Shown: positions 9,313 through 21,491 of the stretch, one piece after another
How the letters are laid out: each line of letters opens with the position of its first letter
Numbering within the stretch: the first letter of the stretch is position 1
Assembly: GCA_049724395.1 (NCBI GenBank)
Contig: JAUGWO010000309.1
Location: 1 to 64,000, forward strand
DNA from: Spongospora subterranea f. sp. subterranea
Taxonomy: Eukaryota > Endomyxa: Phytomyxea > Phytomyxea > Plasmodiophorida
Reading direction: 5' to 3'
Length of the DNA stretch: 64,000 nt
Notes under the pieces: generated by a model
What the model was told of the DNA's origin: nothing
Databases searched by the model: none
What the model saw: only the letters and a program-made list of their open reading frames with translations
Made by a program: the position numbers and the translations under genes

Positions 9313-10229
9313 CTAACTGCGAGCATAGAAGTAATAAACAGTACAACCAGCAATAACAAGAATGCTGGCGGAACCAATACTCCAGTATATGACCAGGAGC
9401 TTCATTGGCGAGGTTTCCACTGTGGGTTGAGTTTTAGGGGCTGCAACAATCTTCGCTACAGTTTGTTCGTTGAGATTTGGTTTGTCTGATTTGGGCTTTG
9501 CGGGTGACGACTTTATGCAAGGAGCTAAGTTGGCTAAGACGCCATAATCATTAAGTTGCAGCAAATACACATATATTTACATCGTGAAAAAATCAACGTT
9601 CAAAACCCGCAAGGGTGGCAAAGCCAAAAAAATATCGACAAAAAACAATTTCGACGAGACATCAACAACATCTTTGCGACCAGTAAGAATACATTTAGGA
9701 GTATGATCTAGCATTTAACAGAAATTTCGACAGGAAACTTGATGAGATATCAAAATGTGTAAAATAGACCTACCGAACCACCTCCAGCGTGTCTTTAGCC
9801 ACGTGCAGAGCCCATTCCATCCTGCAAAGCGACAGTCAGTTCAGCAACTTTGACGGTAAGTCAATGGCGTAAACAAAGTTTAGAATGGTGGTCAAAAGTA
9901 CATTGTTCTCGAGTGATAGGTTACCAAATCATGATAACATCGAAAACGTGTGGATTTGAAGAAAGATTCACTTGATCTGGCACGGAAAACTTGTAACCAG
10001 TTGCGTCTACAGATTTACCTTTTGCGAGAGGACCACTACCTGCGTTTGTATTTCCTTCTGTCTTCCCAACTGTACAGCCCCCATTGTAAGGATATGCGGT
10101 CTCTTCAAGAATTGCAAGGCACTCAATTAGCTTACCTAAATTACTAAATAGTATCCTTTCACGAGCTGCATTTACAGTACCAACGGCCAGAGCCATACCT
10201 ATCAACGACAGGATCATGATATGTCTCAT
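9313..10229 (-). CDS. Uncharacterised secreted or single-pass membrane protein
   Basis: I do not recognise the family. The first exon (10229 to about 9928) starts MRHIMILSLIGMALAVGTVNA, a clear signal peptide, then a short domain with one Cys-containing loop (NGGCTVGK). A GT-AG intron is likely: a GTAACC donor after codons for DVIMIW, and the acceptor CTTTGCAG in front of a small exon encoding MEWALHVAKDTLEVVR. A downstream minus-strand frame (9570-9313) has a Lys/Pro/Thr-rich stem and the hydrophobic segment YWSIGSASILVIAGCTVYYF, then stops after YARS, as expected for a C-terminal membrane anchor. The junction to this last frame is not resolved. Confidence 0.5.
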
Positions 10230-11199
10230 TGCGATGATAAATGGACTTCGGATTGGATCGTGGAAAGATGCAGTTTTACGGAGTTACAGCAGGTCGCAGG
10301 TGGGCGGGGTACGTCGTTTCATGCACGGTAATCCTTGACAACGCCGTCACGGACATAGTAAAATTGGGTCCACGTAGTGTCCACGTACTCCACCACAGTA
10401 TGGGGCCGGGATGGGACTTGATTGGGGACACACGGGAAACACTGGCTGTTTGCCGGAGGGAGTTACGGGCTTCAGATGAGTATACACGATAGGAGTTGGC
10501 CCAACATCACAACAATCGGTCTAGAATGTTGCGGATAGAGACGTGCCTTGAATTGTAGCCCAACGCAATGAACGTCAAGTCACCATGGGGTGGATCAAAC
10601 CAAACACCAAAGATAGAATGTGAGCCGTCACGGCATCTTGGGCTCTCCAGCAATTGTCGTAAAGCAAATCCCGTTTTTCGTTGCATCATGCTCTATAGAT
10701 TTGTAGTGTCGTCATGATTTCCACCAAGAATATGACTTGTAGGCAATAATTGATTTGACATCAAACTTATACAATGCCGAGAGCTTATCCTAGCTGGTGC
10801 TCATCGGTGACCGCGAATTTGCTATTCGTGCCATGGTCGAATTCTGTTTTCCTGCTGGGTTGAAACTGTCATGTGGCAAGAGAATATGCAATTGCAATCT
10901 ATCGCCGGCACTGTCTAGGCAATTTACCAGCTCCTCCGCGCTCCTGTTTTCGGCGGCACTTAGAAAAAAATCTGCTTTCGTAAGTTTCAAATCATTATTT
11001 GTCTCTCTTCAAGCCAGCTTAGCTATGATCACTTTTTTCAACACTTTGAGTTTGCGCAGTCCTACCAACCAGGGGTTCCGAAATAAATATTCCTTATATT
11101 TCTGACTATGGATAAAAGTAAATTATTCGCTAGGTAATGATGATTCAAAGGGAGGAATAACTACTAACCTTTACTAAAACGGAATAAGTCATATTCATT
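10230..11199. other. Stretch without a recognisable gene
   Basis: Only short unrelated open frames on both strands. It lies between the membrane protein gene and the C-terminal end of the split hAT transposase, so part of it may be the 3' end of that transposon. No terminal repeat was identified. Confidence 0.4.
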
Positions 11200-11433
11200 C
11201 CAACATTGTCGCCCTCAAAAATAGTTGCATTTCTAGATTCTCTGGTAACAAGCCCGGTCGTGTTTTGGAAAATGTAAAACCAGAAACGCTGAACATACGC
11301 TCGCATATGTTCGTTGTAGGACGAATGAACCATAAGTCAATGTAGCTGGAACTCTCGCAAGTAATACTAGTTCTACCTTTCTTAATGCGACGAATGACAG
11401 CCGATAATCCTTCATGTTAGGTCCCCCACACCA
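11200..11433 (-). pseudogene. hAT transposase, C-terminal (dimerisation) fragment
   Basis: On the minus strand the sequence encodes YIDLWFIRPTTNICERMFSV followed by a Phe/Ser/Lys-rich part and LLPENLEMQLFLRA, which matches the C-terminal hAT dimerisation region (W-F/I-R-P-T-x-N-x-C-E-R-x-F-S-V). It lies on the far side of the Ty3/gypsy element from the rest of the same transposase (14191-15431). Confidence 0.8.
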
Positions 11434-11600
11434 GTCAATAATATCTATCCATATTACCTATCTACGATCTGAGTCTTCGGGCTCAGATCGTGATATTAGT
11501 TCTAGTAAAGCACCACGTTTAGCCTCAGCCTCTGTTAGTTCCTTCTATCTAGTTTTAGCTTAAGCCCTATAGTTCGTTCCGTCCAGGTCATTACACTATA
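11434..11600 (+). repeat. 5' LTR of the chromovirus
   Basis: Starts TCAATAATATCTATCC and ends GGTCATTACA. It contains a strong hairpin GATCTGAG/CTCAGATC. It matches 14027-14191 at about 98 percent by eye. Confidence 0.93.
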
Positions 11601-14026
11601 ATACGATCCGCCCCTAGATTTACGCACCGGTCTTCCGCTCTAGCCAGGAGTACAGTACCTTCTTCTCCTCTCTCTCTAGCCCCGGTTCCCGTACCTTTCT
11701 TTCCCTCTAGCTCCTTCTTCTCCTCTCTCTAGCCTAGGTTTACGTACCTTATTCCCCCGTTTTCTCTAATCTCTTCTTACCTTCGTCGACATGCTTAACG
11801 ACTTAAGCCCCGGGATCCAGAGAAAACCTCCAATATCACCTCGTGGCAAACACCGACGTCCGTCAAGGGGATTCAATGTTTTTTGGGATTCGCCAAGTTT
11901 GACCGTGATTTCATCTCTCATTACTCCCAATATGCAGCACCACTATACGAGCTGACTAAGAAGGATGTACCGTTTTCTTGGCAATCTCAGCATCAAGCAT
12001 CTTTTGACGCAATCAAACGGGCCTTCTCTCAAGCACCAATATTAGCCCATTTCATCCCTTCTGCCCCGTGTATAGTGGAGACCGACGCTTCCGACTTCGC
12101 GATCGGCATGATATTATCGCAGGTTCAGACTGATGGAAAATTACGCCCGATTGCATTCCATTCACGCAAACTCACACCGACAGAAATCAACTACGAGACG
12201 CACGACAAGGAATTACTGGCGGTCGTGGTGGCTATTTCCCGTTGGCGACATTACTTAGAAGGTAGTCCACACAAGATTAAGGTCCTCTCTGACCATAATA
12301 ATCTCCGTTATTTCTCATCATCGAAGCTTCTCAACCGACGACAAGCACGCTGGTCTATGATATTGTCGGAATATGATTATGTGATACATCATCGTGCTGG
12401 TTCACTCTCTGGGCAACCAGACGCCTTGTCGAGACGCCCTGAGTACGAGATACAGCCTAATGATCCCGTGAGGCAACAGCAGCGAACTTGTTTACTACCA
12501 GAAGACAGCCTTAGCGTTGCTCCACTAGAATTGAATGCAATTCAATCCGGTCTGGAGGGTCTCATTAATATTATCAGAGAATCTCAATCACACGATTCTG
12601 CAGTTCAGCAACAAATCCGCCACGTCACCAAGCCCTTTCACGTTTCATGACGGGTTATTGTACAAAGAACAGGCACTTGTAGTACCTAAAGAAACGGCGC
12701 AACTCAAAGTACTCACACAGCTCCATGACTCCCCATTGGGAGGTCATTTAGGTCGGCGGAAAACTCTTCAAGCAGTGCAACGACATTTTTGGTGGTCCGG
12801 AATGAATGATTTCGTTCGACGCTACGTCAAATCGTGTGATCGTTGCCAGCGAACCAAATTGCAGCGCAAGGCACCACCAGGACTGTTAAAACCGTTACCC
12901 ATTCCAACGGATTTATGGCGATCAATTTCATTAGACTTCAGAGTCAAACTACCCAAATCCAACGGTTTCGACTCAATTCTCGTCGTGGTTGATCGTTTGT
13001 CAAAATGGCGCATTTTATTGCTTGTAAAGAATCAATCACATCGCCACAGCTGGCTGAATTGATGCTACGACAAGTGTTCCGGCTTCATGGACTCCCAGAC
13101 GATATTGTATCAGACCGTGGCCCGCAGATGGTTGCAGGATTTTGGAAATGCCTTCTCCAACGGCTACAGATTCAACGGAAACTATCTACGTCGAGACACC
13201 CGCAGACCAACGGACAGACAGAAAGGGTTAACCAAGTTGTAGAGCAGTATTTAAGGACGTTTACTTCCTACCAGCAGGATGACTGGGAAGATTGGTTGGC
13301 GCTGGCTGAATTCCAATACAACAACACCGAACACTCATCGACCAAAGTTTCCCCATTTTTCGCAAACTATGGGTTCCATCCCCGCACCATCGACGTCCCA
13401 TCATTCTGCCAATCACAAGCGAATCCGTCCGCTGATGAAAGGGCAAACCATTTACGAAGCATTCGTTTATTTTTACGACGACAACTTGAACAGGCCGTGA
13501 TTTCGATGAAAAAATATGCTGATAACAAAAGTTCTGAGGCTCCCGCATATTCACTGGGCGAGTTAGTCATGGTGAAGAGAATCGATTGGAATACAACTCG
13601 ACCTTGTCCTAAGCTCGACGACAGATTCGCAGGACCCTTCCCGATCATCGCGAAGGTTAACGACGTAACATTTTCATTGCAATTGCCTGCATCTTGGCGA
13701 GTGCATAACACGTTCCACGTCTCGCAGATTGAGCCATATCACAGGAACGACATTGCTGGGCGAGCTCAAGATTGTCCTCCTGAACCCATTTTCATACCTG
13801 CGGAATCAACAGAACCGTTATTCATCGTTAAGGATATTCTGGATTCTAGGGTCTACCGCAATCAGCTGTAATACTTAGTGGACTGGGAAGGTTATCCTCC
13901 ATCCGAACGTTCCTGGGAGCCAGCGCGAGGGCTTGCAGATAACTCTCCTCCGCTGCGGGAAGCCATCGCTAAATTTCATGACAATTATCCAAACAAACCT
14001 AATCGGGATTTGAAAAAGGGGAGGTA

Positions 14027-14191
14027 GTCAATAATATCTATCCATATTACCTATTTACGATCTGAGTCTTCGGGCTCAGATCGTATTATTAGTTCTAGTA
14101 AAGCACCACGTTTAGCCTCAGCCTCTGTTAGTTCCTTCTCTCTAGTTTTAGCTTAAGCCCTATAGTTCGTTCCGTCCAGGTCATTACACTT
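14027..14191 (+). repeat. 3' LTR of the chromovirus
   Basis: Near-identical to 11434-11600, preceded by the polypurine tract and followed directly by hAT transposase sequence on the opposite strand. Confidence 0.93.
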
Positions 14192-15431
14192 CAGCTTTCT
14201 CGTCCATTTCCGCAGAACATGGCAGAGATGCATGGCCATTATCTTGCGGTTTCAATAGATGCCTAATTGAACACCTCTCAAGACGAGAAAGAGTCAATGT
14301 CTCTCCTTCAATTTGGGACTTCTGTACTTTCACTACTGCAGTTTCGAAATCTGGATCGCACACAATGTGACTTGATTCGAACTCTGGAAATTCCGCAATG
14401 GCTGCATCACAGATAATCACGAACTTGTAACAGATGAAAACTTTCGTCTTGGAGTTCAAAATGTCAACATCAAAATTGTGCAGTTTCATTATCTCGCGGT
14501 GATAGCTAAAGATATGGTGGAACTATATCACCAAGGTATGGTAATAGTTTCAGGTATCGCTGTACCATATTGTTCGTCGACGACCGTCTTGTGACATTGC
14601 ACAAGACTGGTGCTAAAGAAGTGTGTTGCCTAGATGCCGCTCGGGCCTTTAAGGATCTCAAAATACACCATTATTTTTGAATGCTATCCAGAACGTCCTC
14701 ATATGATGTTAGATAGCTTGTTTGATTGCGGATAATTGCTCTACACTTGAGCCCAGATTCAACCAATGACTTGCACATCCAACGAAATACAGAGTAACCT
14801 TGCGAGCAAAGCTTTGGTTTGTAGGGCAATTATCCGTAATCAAAACAAGCTACGTTTGAGAAATTCTTGCCGTAGAAGGCTAAAACTTCACAGATCGTAT
14901 CCCAGTGGGAATTCGCATCGAGCTGTAAGCTCGGTTGTACCCAGCATTTTGAGAGGCGTCAGGAAACACAGCAAATACAGCACGAAAATGAGTCCCTCCA
15001 GAACTCCAATCATCAAGCATGATGGCAAACTGCAACGGAAGCAAGTCTTTGATCTTGTTCTCAACTAAAACTTGCAAACGATGCATAGTTTGTTTGAGGC
15101 TTTCTACTGAAACACGTTTTAAACGAGAAAAACTTACAAGTTGTAGCTTTCTCACAAAAAGCGAAAGGTAGAAGATCCTTGACGATCCATTCAACCCATG
15201 AAAATAGATTGATATTTTTTTGCTAAAATATTGAGATACCGCTGGATTATCTCTTGATTGAGCCTGCTCAAGTGTTTCCGCATGATCGCGGTTGATAATC
15301 TCGAGAAGGTTTGTCCAACCTCTTCCTCTCTTCTTCGCTTTCCCACCATTGCACCTCCAAACATCACTATCTGGGACTGGAGAGAAATACTTCTCAACTT
15401 TTTCTTTCTTCGGGATTAGACCTGGGCCCAT
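14191..15431 (-). pseudogene. hAT transposase with BED-type finger, interrupted
   Basis: Minus strand. The N-terminal part carries a BED-like zinc-finger region (PDSDVWRCNGGKAKK, GWTNLLEIINRDH). The catalytic domain shows MLDDWSSGGTHFRAVFAVFP (first Asp region) and, in another frame, ITDNCPTNQSF with GCASHWLNL, which are diagnostic hAT motifs. The frames change more than once, so the gene is decayed. Coding sequence runs into the chromovirus LTR, which supplies the apparent stop. The missing C-terminus is at 11200-11433. Terminal inverted repeats were not identified with confidence. Confidence 0.82.
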
Positions 15432-17018
15432 TTATAATCTCCTCCAGTCGCCCTCTTGGACGAGTCCGCAAAGTTGAAGTTTAGTCCGCACACCCGAGAT
15501 TCTGGATCCTGCGTTGGCGTGAATAATACCGAATGTACTCCTCTTTTGCTTTGCGAATAGTCCAGAGCTTGCAGACTCCCCAAGGAATATTTTTTATAAT
15601 AGCAATGACCGAATAAATTATTGCTACCCCGATTCCGGTATTTAGTGTGTATCACACTAATTAGCGTGGCCCTTTCACGGCCAATATGTTAAATAAATAG
15701 TGTGTAATCACACTAATAAATTGTACACACTAATCCAAAATTATTGTGTATAAAAATATAATTTGGACACGCGATGTGGACAGTGATCCTCTCTGCTCTC
15801 ACATCGATGACTTATTTTGCTGGAGACCTGCGGATTGTCAACGCAAACAAATCTTACACCCCGGGGCCCGGGGTGATCTATGGCCGCTATGGGTAATGGC
15901 ATACGGGCAGTTGTCATCGGAACTGCAGAAGATGCTTAAAGCTAATCGCAATAATTCTTGATAGCCAATTACTTCTTTGGAGGCCTGCTGCCAACCACCT
16001 CCTGCACTTCAATCTGCCGTTCACACCCACATTACCGAAACCAATGGTATGTGCCCAAATCCGTTTCCTTGCCTCTATGAATGTGGGAGAGTGAGCTTGC
16101 CTGCAGTAAACTCGAAAAACCCTGGATAGGCAATGTAATCGGGTGGGGGCAGGTCCCATTCGGTGTGGTCGTTAGGACAGGTTATGTTGCTCAATCCAGC
16201 TGGTTTAATAGTTCCCTTCAGTGGATATCCAAGCTACTTGTAGCGGCCAGGCGGAAGTAGGGAAACACCTGGTAGTACACAGGATTACCAACCCATAAGA
16301 ACCCGCGAACCTTTGTATACCATACCATGCCGTTCCTTGCCTTTTCCCATGTCCCTTCTCCAGTGTACCATGTCGGGCGACATGCTGTGCCTGTTTTCAC
16401 AATGTGTTGCCCACGCTGCATTAGGCAATCAATTATGTCACCTCTCGAAGCGGCCCTATTCTGTTCGACTGCGATTGAGTATTGATACTTGGATGGACTG
16501 ACAACGCCTGATAAAGTTTTCAACAACCAAACAGGTCGAGAATCTCAGTGGAGATAATAGTGTCCCCTTTCATAGATAATGGCTCAGGAGTTCCTAGGTA
16601 GGTAGAGATATGTGCAACATGGCTTCAATACTGATGATATTAGCTAACAGCGCCTTGCTATTGCCGGAGTCCAAAAGTTGTGTTGGTCACCCGAGCTTCT
16701 GTTTGACGTGATTGCTATGGCCCAGGATTGTGCAGAAACGTGCCCCAGCATTCGGTGGTAAATCAAGCACCGCCAGCGCTCACAATTCTATCCTGGTTCA
16801 TATACCGAACGTGATAATACCTGGTCAATATATCGAGGCCATCTTTAAACTATACTGTTATCCTTTGCTAGGAAATGATGGCAGTCAAATTGCACCTCCA
16901 CATCGACTGCAAACAACCCATTTATGTGAGTTTTTATTCTCAACTTATCCATGCCGACGCTTTTATCAAAATGGTTTGCGTTCAAATAGGTAACTGCCGT
17001 TTCTTTTATCATGAAATT
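15432..17018. other. Stretch without a recognised gene; short repeats and one ORF
   Basis: 15640-15745 is A/T-rich and contains the palindromic word TAGTGTGTAATCACACTA and variants (AGTGTGTATCACACTA, TGTACACACTA), possibly the outer end of the hAT element. A minus-strand open frame of 102 codons (16526-16218) with GTWEKARNGMVWYTKVRGF is rich in Trp/Tyr but matches nothing I know. It may be an exon. Confidence 0.35.
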
Positions 17019-17091
17019 GCCCGCGTAGCTCAATCGGTAGAGCGTGGGACTCTTAATCCCAAGGCTGCGGGTTCGAGCCCCGCCGTAGGCT
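17019..17091 (+). tRNA. tRNA-Lys (anticodon CTT)
   Basis: A 73-base cloverleaf. The anticodon stem TGGGA/TCCCA closes the loop CTCTTAA with anticodon CTT (lysine). The T-arm is GCGGG/CCCGC around the TTCGAGC loop. The acceptor stem GCCCGCG pairs with CGTAGGC, with one wobble and one C-A mismatch. TTTTTT follows four bases after the gene as the Pol III terminator. Confidence 0.93.
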
Positions 17092-17998
17092 ACATTTTTT
17101 GCAATTATATGTTTGACGACCATCTGGCTCAGCAAAATCCGAATGGATGCTTAAATGTTTTGTGAATATGGAACGAACGAGGTTCAGGATTGGCACCGGC
17201 CACCACCACTACGTTTTCGCGTTGTCTTCCACGATCCCCTGTTTTCGCCAGAAATAGGCTTTACTTTCGTCTTCGCAGCAAGATTTACCGTAGCTGGGGA
17301 GGGGATGCCACAGCTGATTGTCAATGGCCAGGATTTCAGGGCCAGGATTTCAGGGCCACGTTGATGTACCTGATGGAGATTATTATCTGAATCCGACCCA
17401 CCAGCTATTGCAATTTCATTTGACGTAATTCGGCCCTCCAAGGTCTGTACAAAGTGGTGGGTTACGAACCATCAATTTTCAATGAAGCGACTACAAAAGC
17501 AGCGAGACAGCTGGTTTACGTCTTTTTAAGCCCAGTGCTTATCCCAAACGTCATCCGCATCCTTTTACCATCCGGTGTCGATTTTCGTAAAACTTGCTGA
17601 TTTGTCAATATTTTGGATACTTCGCTACACCTTTTCCCTGTTCATGTGAACAATGCATAGAAACCCCATTTTGAATCCGGACGCGACAAAAAGCTTTTCA
17701 CATGACACGGCGATAACGTCCACTCCGTGTTAACTTAAGGAGAGTTCACAGTTTATGTGTACAGTATGTATCTAAACTCAGTCGCCTCCCACTTAAGTAC
17801 GCACCCGTTTAAGTACGCATCCCAGAGTGCGCATTTATTATCATACTGTACCTTTGAAGAATGAAAAGTCGTAAGCACCTACCGGTTAAGTACTGTACGC
17901 ACTCATGTTCAATTTGCGTACTTAACCGGGAGTAAAGTCAAAGAACACTACCAGGGTGCCACGCAGGAAAAAAAAAAATGAAGGGTTTCTATTATCTT
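17092..17998. other. Stretch without a gene; short repeats
   Basis: 17325-17357 holds two copies of a 14-base tandem unit (GGCCAGGATTTCAG). Around 17795-17930 the word TTAAGTACGCA and its inverse GCGTACTTAACC recur several times in both orientations, perhaps a decayed transposon end. No coding family is recognised. Confidence 0.4.
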
Positions 17999-20900
17999 TT
18001 ATTGATATTTTACTTTACGATCGGCGTAACGTTTAACAAACAATGTACAAACGAGGGCGGAACAAGCCACAACCACTCCAGCAGAGAACATAAGCGGCGA
18101 CGTGATCGACGCTTCAACAATAAACCAACGCGCTCGTAATCCCATCCAATTCGATTGAGTCCATAGGCGACCCCGGATGGAGCTTTGATCGACACGCCAA
18201 TGCGAGTTGGCAACAGATATGGCCGGGTCAAGGGCATCGTGAAAATGCGGAGATAAGGATAGCGAGTCGAAGAACCGCTCGATAAAAAGCGGAGTACCGG
18301 TAATTGAATCAGGGCGAACGGGAAGATATACATTGGCGTAGTGAGTGACATTTCCACGGCCCATTCCTTGCCTGGTCTCGGGGGGCATCATTTTCTGGGC
18401 CATAGCGCAATCCAGTCCATTTGTAACGAGGCAATTGCTGAGCTCTCGAATAAGCGAGCAGTTTGCGAAGACCTGAAAAATATCAAAAGCAGGATCATGG
18501 AGAAAGAAACGTTTACCTGTGAAAAGTCTGGAAACCCTGCCATTGACAATAGCGTTCTCGACAATATTGTCGAAGCCCGGCAGATGTTCTACAAATGAAA
18601 AGCAAACATCAATCATAAAACTAGATTATACTTCAAGACAACCTTTTCTTTCACGAATTAACTTTTAAATCATGAGTACAAATCGCAATAAAAGAGCAAA
18701 GACAGAACGTAAAGCTGGGCGAATATGGATCACAGAAATAATCAAAACGATCAAGAATTTCTGTACATGACTACCTGTAAAGCATTATCCGATAATGCAT
18801 CGTCGACATCTCCACCAAATATTTTACTAACGTACGTGGTATCAAAACCGGCGAGAACCAGAGTCGACACTGTGGCAGGAAACGCCCATGCCGAACTTGG
18901 AGGCAGACCTATACCCGAAACGTTTGATGCAGGGCGCAATGTTGCAGAAAATTCATCTCCGACAGCCTTGATTAGAGCTGTAGTCATTGTTGCATGTTGA
19001 GTATGATAATAAAGCGGAGAGGTGTCAACTTGAGAGACGTCAAAAACCGCCGATAACGGCGAGGTCAATAACGATCCAAGCGATGTGAAACGGGTATCAA
19101 TCCGATATGGATCTAAACCTAGACCGCAAAAATGACATTAGTGCATGATGACGTGTTATAAGATGATGTTGTCAAATAATGCGGAAGAATCTAACGATGC
19201 GAGCAAGCAAAACTAGCAATTGTTAATTCTAACTGGTATGGTGGAGACTTACAAAAACGTCGAAACATAAAATAATCGAACAATAATTCGAAACGAACCG
19301 AATCTGCTTATCGCTAATATGAAATCAAATCAAACTTAGTGTTTCTCAGATAAGTGAAACGGCAACCAGCTTGGAGCGAAATAAATTGGAAGCAAAATTT
19401 AGAAGAATGCGATCAGTAGCAACACATTATAATACAAGACTCAATAAACAATCAACCTGCGGTCAAGCATAAATTTAGCAAAAACTGAAAAAAACAATCG
19501 GAAAGCAGGAATAGACATTGAGAAAAAGAAGTCCTTACAGAAGGGAATCGCTTCATCGACGCTGGAAGCCTGACGGCACTGGAAGGATTTCAAGTCGGCA
19601 ACGAAGCTCCTTGATCCTATCAGGTCAAACGTCTCTGCTTCGAAAACGGAGAAGACAATTTCGTGAGTCAGAGATGAAGCATTGGCTTTTGCGTTAACAA
19701 CAGCAGCGGCGGCGCCAAGAAGAGCACACAAACCTGACATACTGGACCGGGCACCGACAGCTCTTCCTGGAAGGAAGGCGTTGGCGTCCATTTGAGTAAC
19801 AGCGGCCAGAACCGGCTTGGATGAGGTCAATACACTTTGGTTCACGGCGGCAGACGTCCACACATTGTAGCTGCGACGAGGAAGTCAGTACAAAAAAATG
19901 CACACTATTCCATATTGTGAATCACTGACAGTTTCGAGATAAATAACATGATAACGAAATAGGCGAAACACGGGATAACAACCTAGACATTGGACGAAAA
20001 CGACTTGCTTGTTAACTCCTTTGGAAAATACAAACAAGCTAGAAAATAAAGTTAGAAGAAATGCAAAACCAAACAGACGAACAAAAAACTAAGGAAAACG
20101 TTTCCGATTTACGAGGAGGAGCAAACAAACTGAAAAATTACCCTCCAACAGGAAGACAAGAAAATCGTTGCAAGCATGTTAAAGAATCGCTCTGCGCGTC
20201 CATCGGGAAATTAAACTGAGCCTTGTATCGTGGTGGAGAGCCATCCTGAAGAATAAAATGACGATGGGAATTGACAAAAAAGAAGAATAAACGGCAGAAT
20301 TAAGGAAACCTGCCTCGTTCATGACTCGTGAAATTCGAAAAAAGAGAGTGCGTTGCCAAAATACCATAATTCAGATATGAAAACAGGAAATACGTAAATA
20401 ACGGTTTATAGGAATTTGAAGTCAAGAGCACAGGAAACGGGAAACGATATTGTGAATAGATATGATGTGTACCCGAATTAACCCTCGATTTGCGTCAACC
20501 AATTTCATCAAGGCTGGCAGTTGAGAATCTGGTACATCCGTAATGGCGAATGGAAAGTTACTCATGGTTAAGTTAGTCCCAGATGGATTCCAGACGTGGA
20601 GCGGAGCAGGGCGGGTCCCGTCTCCGTTAGAAATATCAGGCGCCAGATACCACATAGGTGATTGCTCAACCGGCGAAAATGAAGCTGCAAATAAAACGAA
20701 TGGAGTTTTAGTAGAAGATATATTGCAATAATAGCAATGATGGTGGCGGTCCAATCATTCAGGCTAAACTAAACGAAAAACTTAACTGATGTCCAAAAAG
20801 AACGGAATCCAACGACTTTAGACACTATCCTACCCACGAAACCAACCATCAAAAGAATCCCGAGTATAAAAAAAGTTGAAGCGTAGAGAGAAAAAACGAC

Positions 20901-21429
20901 TCGGAAAGTCTGTGGCTAACAAACTTCAAAGAATGTAGTGACCGTTAGCAGATCAGCAATGAGATAAATCAGGACAACCATAGCGTGAAAATTGAAACCA
21001 TTTTAGCCGTTTCTAGAATATCGGGTTGCATGCGCAAGCAAAAACAAAAAAAAATGGGGTAGATTTACTGTTTGTTCTATCGATCTCAGATAGTGAATGG
21101 AGTATAACACCAGCAATGGATGGGTGCGCAGCATTGATAGAAGCAAAAGTAGAGGCCGATAGTTGACTATAAGGCATTACAACAGTCAAGGGCTCGATTC
21201 GGTCATATGTCGCTTTAGCGAGAACATCCTGGATTGTATAAAGGACACCAACGGCGTCTTCGATTGCGCAACCAGTTGTTCCTCCGCTGGTCAGCATCCG
21301 AATGCAAGAAGATTCGGTTGGAATGGCCGTGTAGATGAACTTACCTAGGTCGGCGGAAATGCCTGGAATGGCAAACAAAGCAGTCAGCCACAATCCGGCC
21401 GTGAGCAGGGTTGGAAGTCGGGACGACAT
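17999..21429 (-). CDS. Nicastrin, gamma-secretase substrate-receptor subunit
   Basis: Nicastrin is the large glycosylated subunit of the gamma-secretase intramembrane protease, where its ectodomain sits over presenilin. The start MSSRLPTLLTAGLWLTALFA is a signal peptide. Exon 1 (21429-21069) then has ESSCIRMLTSGGTTGCAIED, the family's N-terminal Cys-containing block. Further exons are 20684-20473 (YLAPDISNGDG), 20245-20142 (QFNFPMDAQSDSLTCLQRF), a small uncertain one near 20020-19984, 19870-19539 (KPVLAAVTQMDANAF and FSVFEAETFDLIGSRSF, the aminopeptidase-like core), 19118-18775 (TSPLYYHTQ, LVLAGFDTTYV) and 18588-17999. The last ends with one transmembrane helix (SAGVVVACSALVCTLFV) and a short basic tail, as in the family. 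Introns are GT-AG. The peptidase-like fold is expected to be inactive. Confidence 0.9.
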
Positions 21430-21491
21430 CCTGAAAGTGCCGATGGACGGCAAATTAGGGAAATGAAATGATTTGAAGCTGGATAAGTCAC
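21430..21491. promoter_or_regulatory. Compact bidirectional promoter region
   Basis: Only 62 bases separate the nicastrin start codon (21429, minus) from the proposed ATG of the plus-strand gene at 21492. Both transcripts must begin here or inside the neighbouring gene. No TATA box or other defined motif is visible to me. Confidence 0.35.

Larger units (their letters stand above)
11434..14191 (+). mobile_element. Ty3/gypsy LTR retrotransposon (chromovirus), broken
   Basis: Two direct LTRs of about 165 bases (11434-11600 and 14027-14191) differ at roughly four positions, so the insertion is young. Internal parts seen in order are RNase H (ETDASDFAIG, with the DHNNLRYF block), the integrase zinc region (H-H-C-C, SCDRCQRTK), the integrase core (VSDRGPQMV, SRHPQTNGQTERVNQ), and a C-terminal chromodomain (VDWEGYPPSERSWEP), which places it among chromoviruses. 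A purine-rich tract (AAAAAGGGGAGG) precedes the 3' LTR as expected. The copy is broken and does not show a full set of genes. It interrupts a hAT transposase. Confidence 0.95.

Noticed and set aside
18490-18540. A possible 44-base intron (GTAAAC to TTTTTCAG) in the last nicastrin exon
   Set aside because: Removing it would shift the frame away from the nicastrin C-terminal text and transmembrane helix, so the exon is read as continuous.
18341-18598. Plus-strand 85-codon frame opposite nicastrin
   Set aside because: It is antisense to a conserved nicastrin exon and has no independent support.
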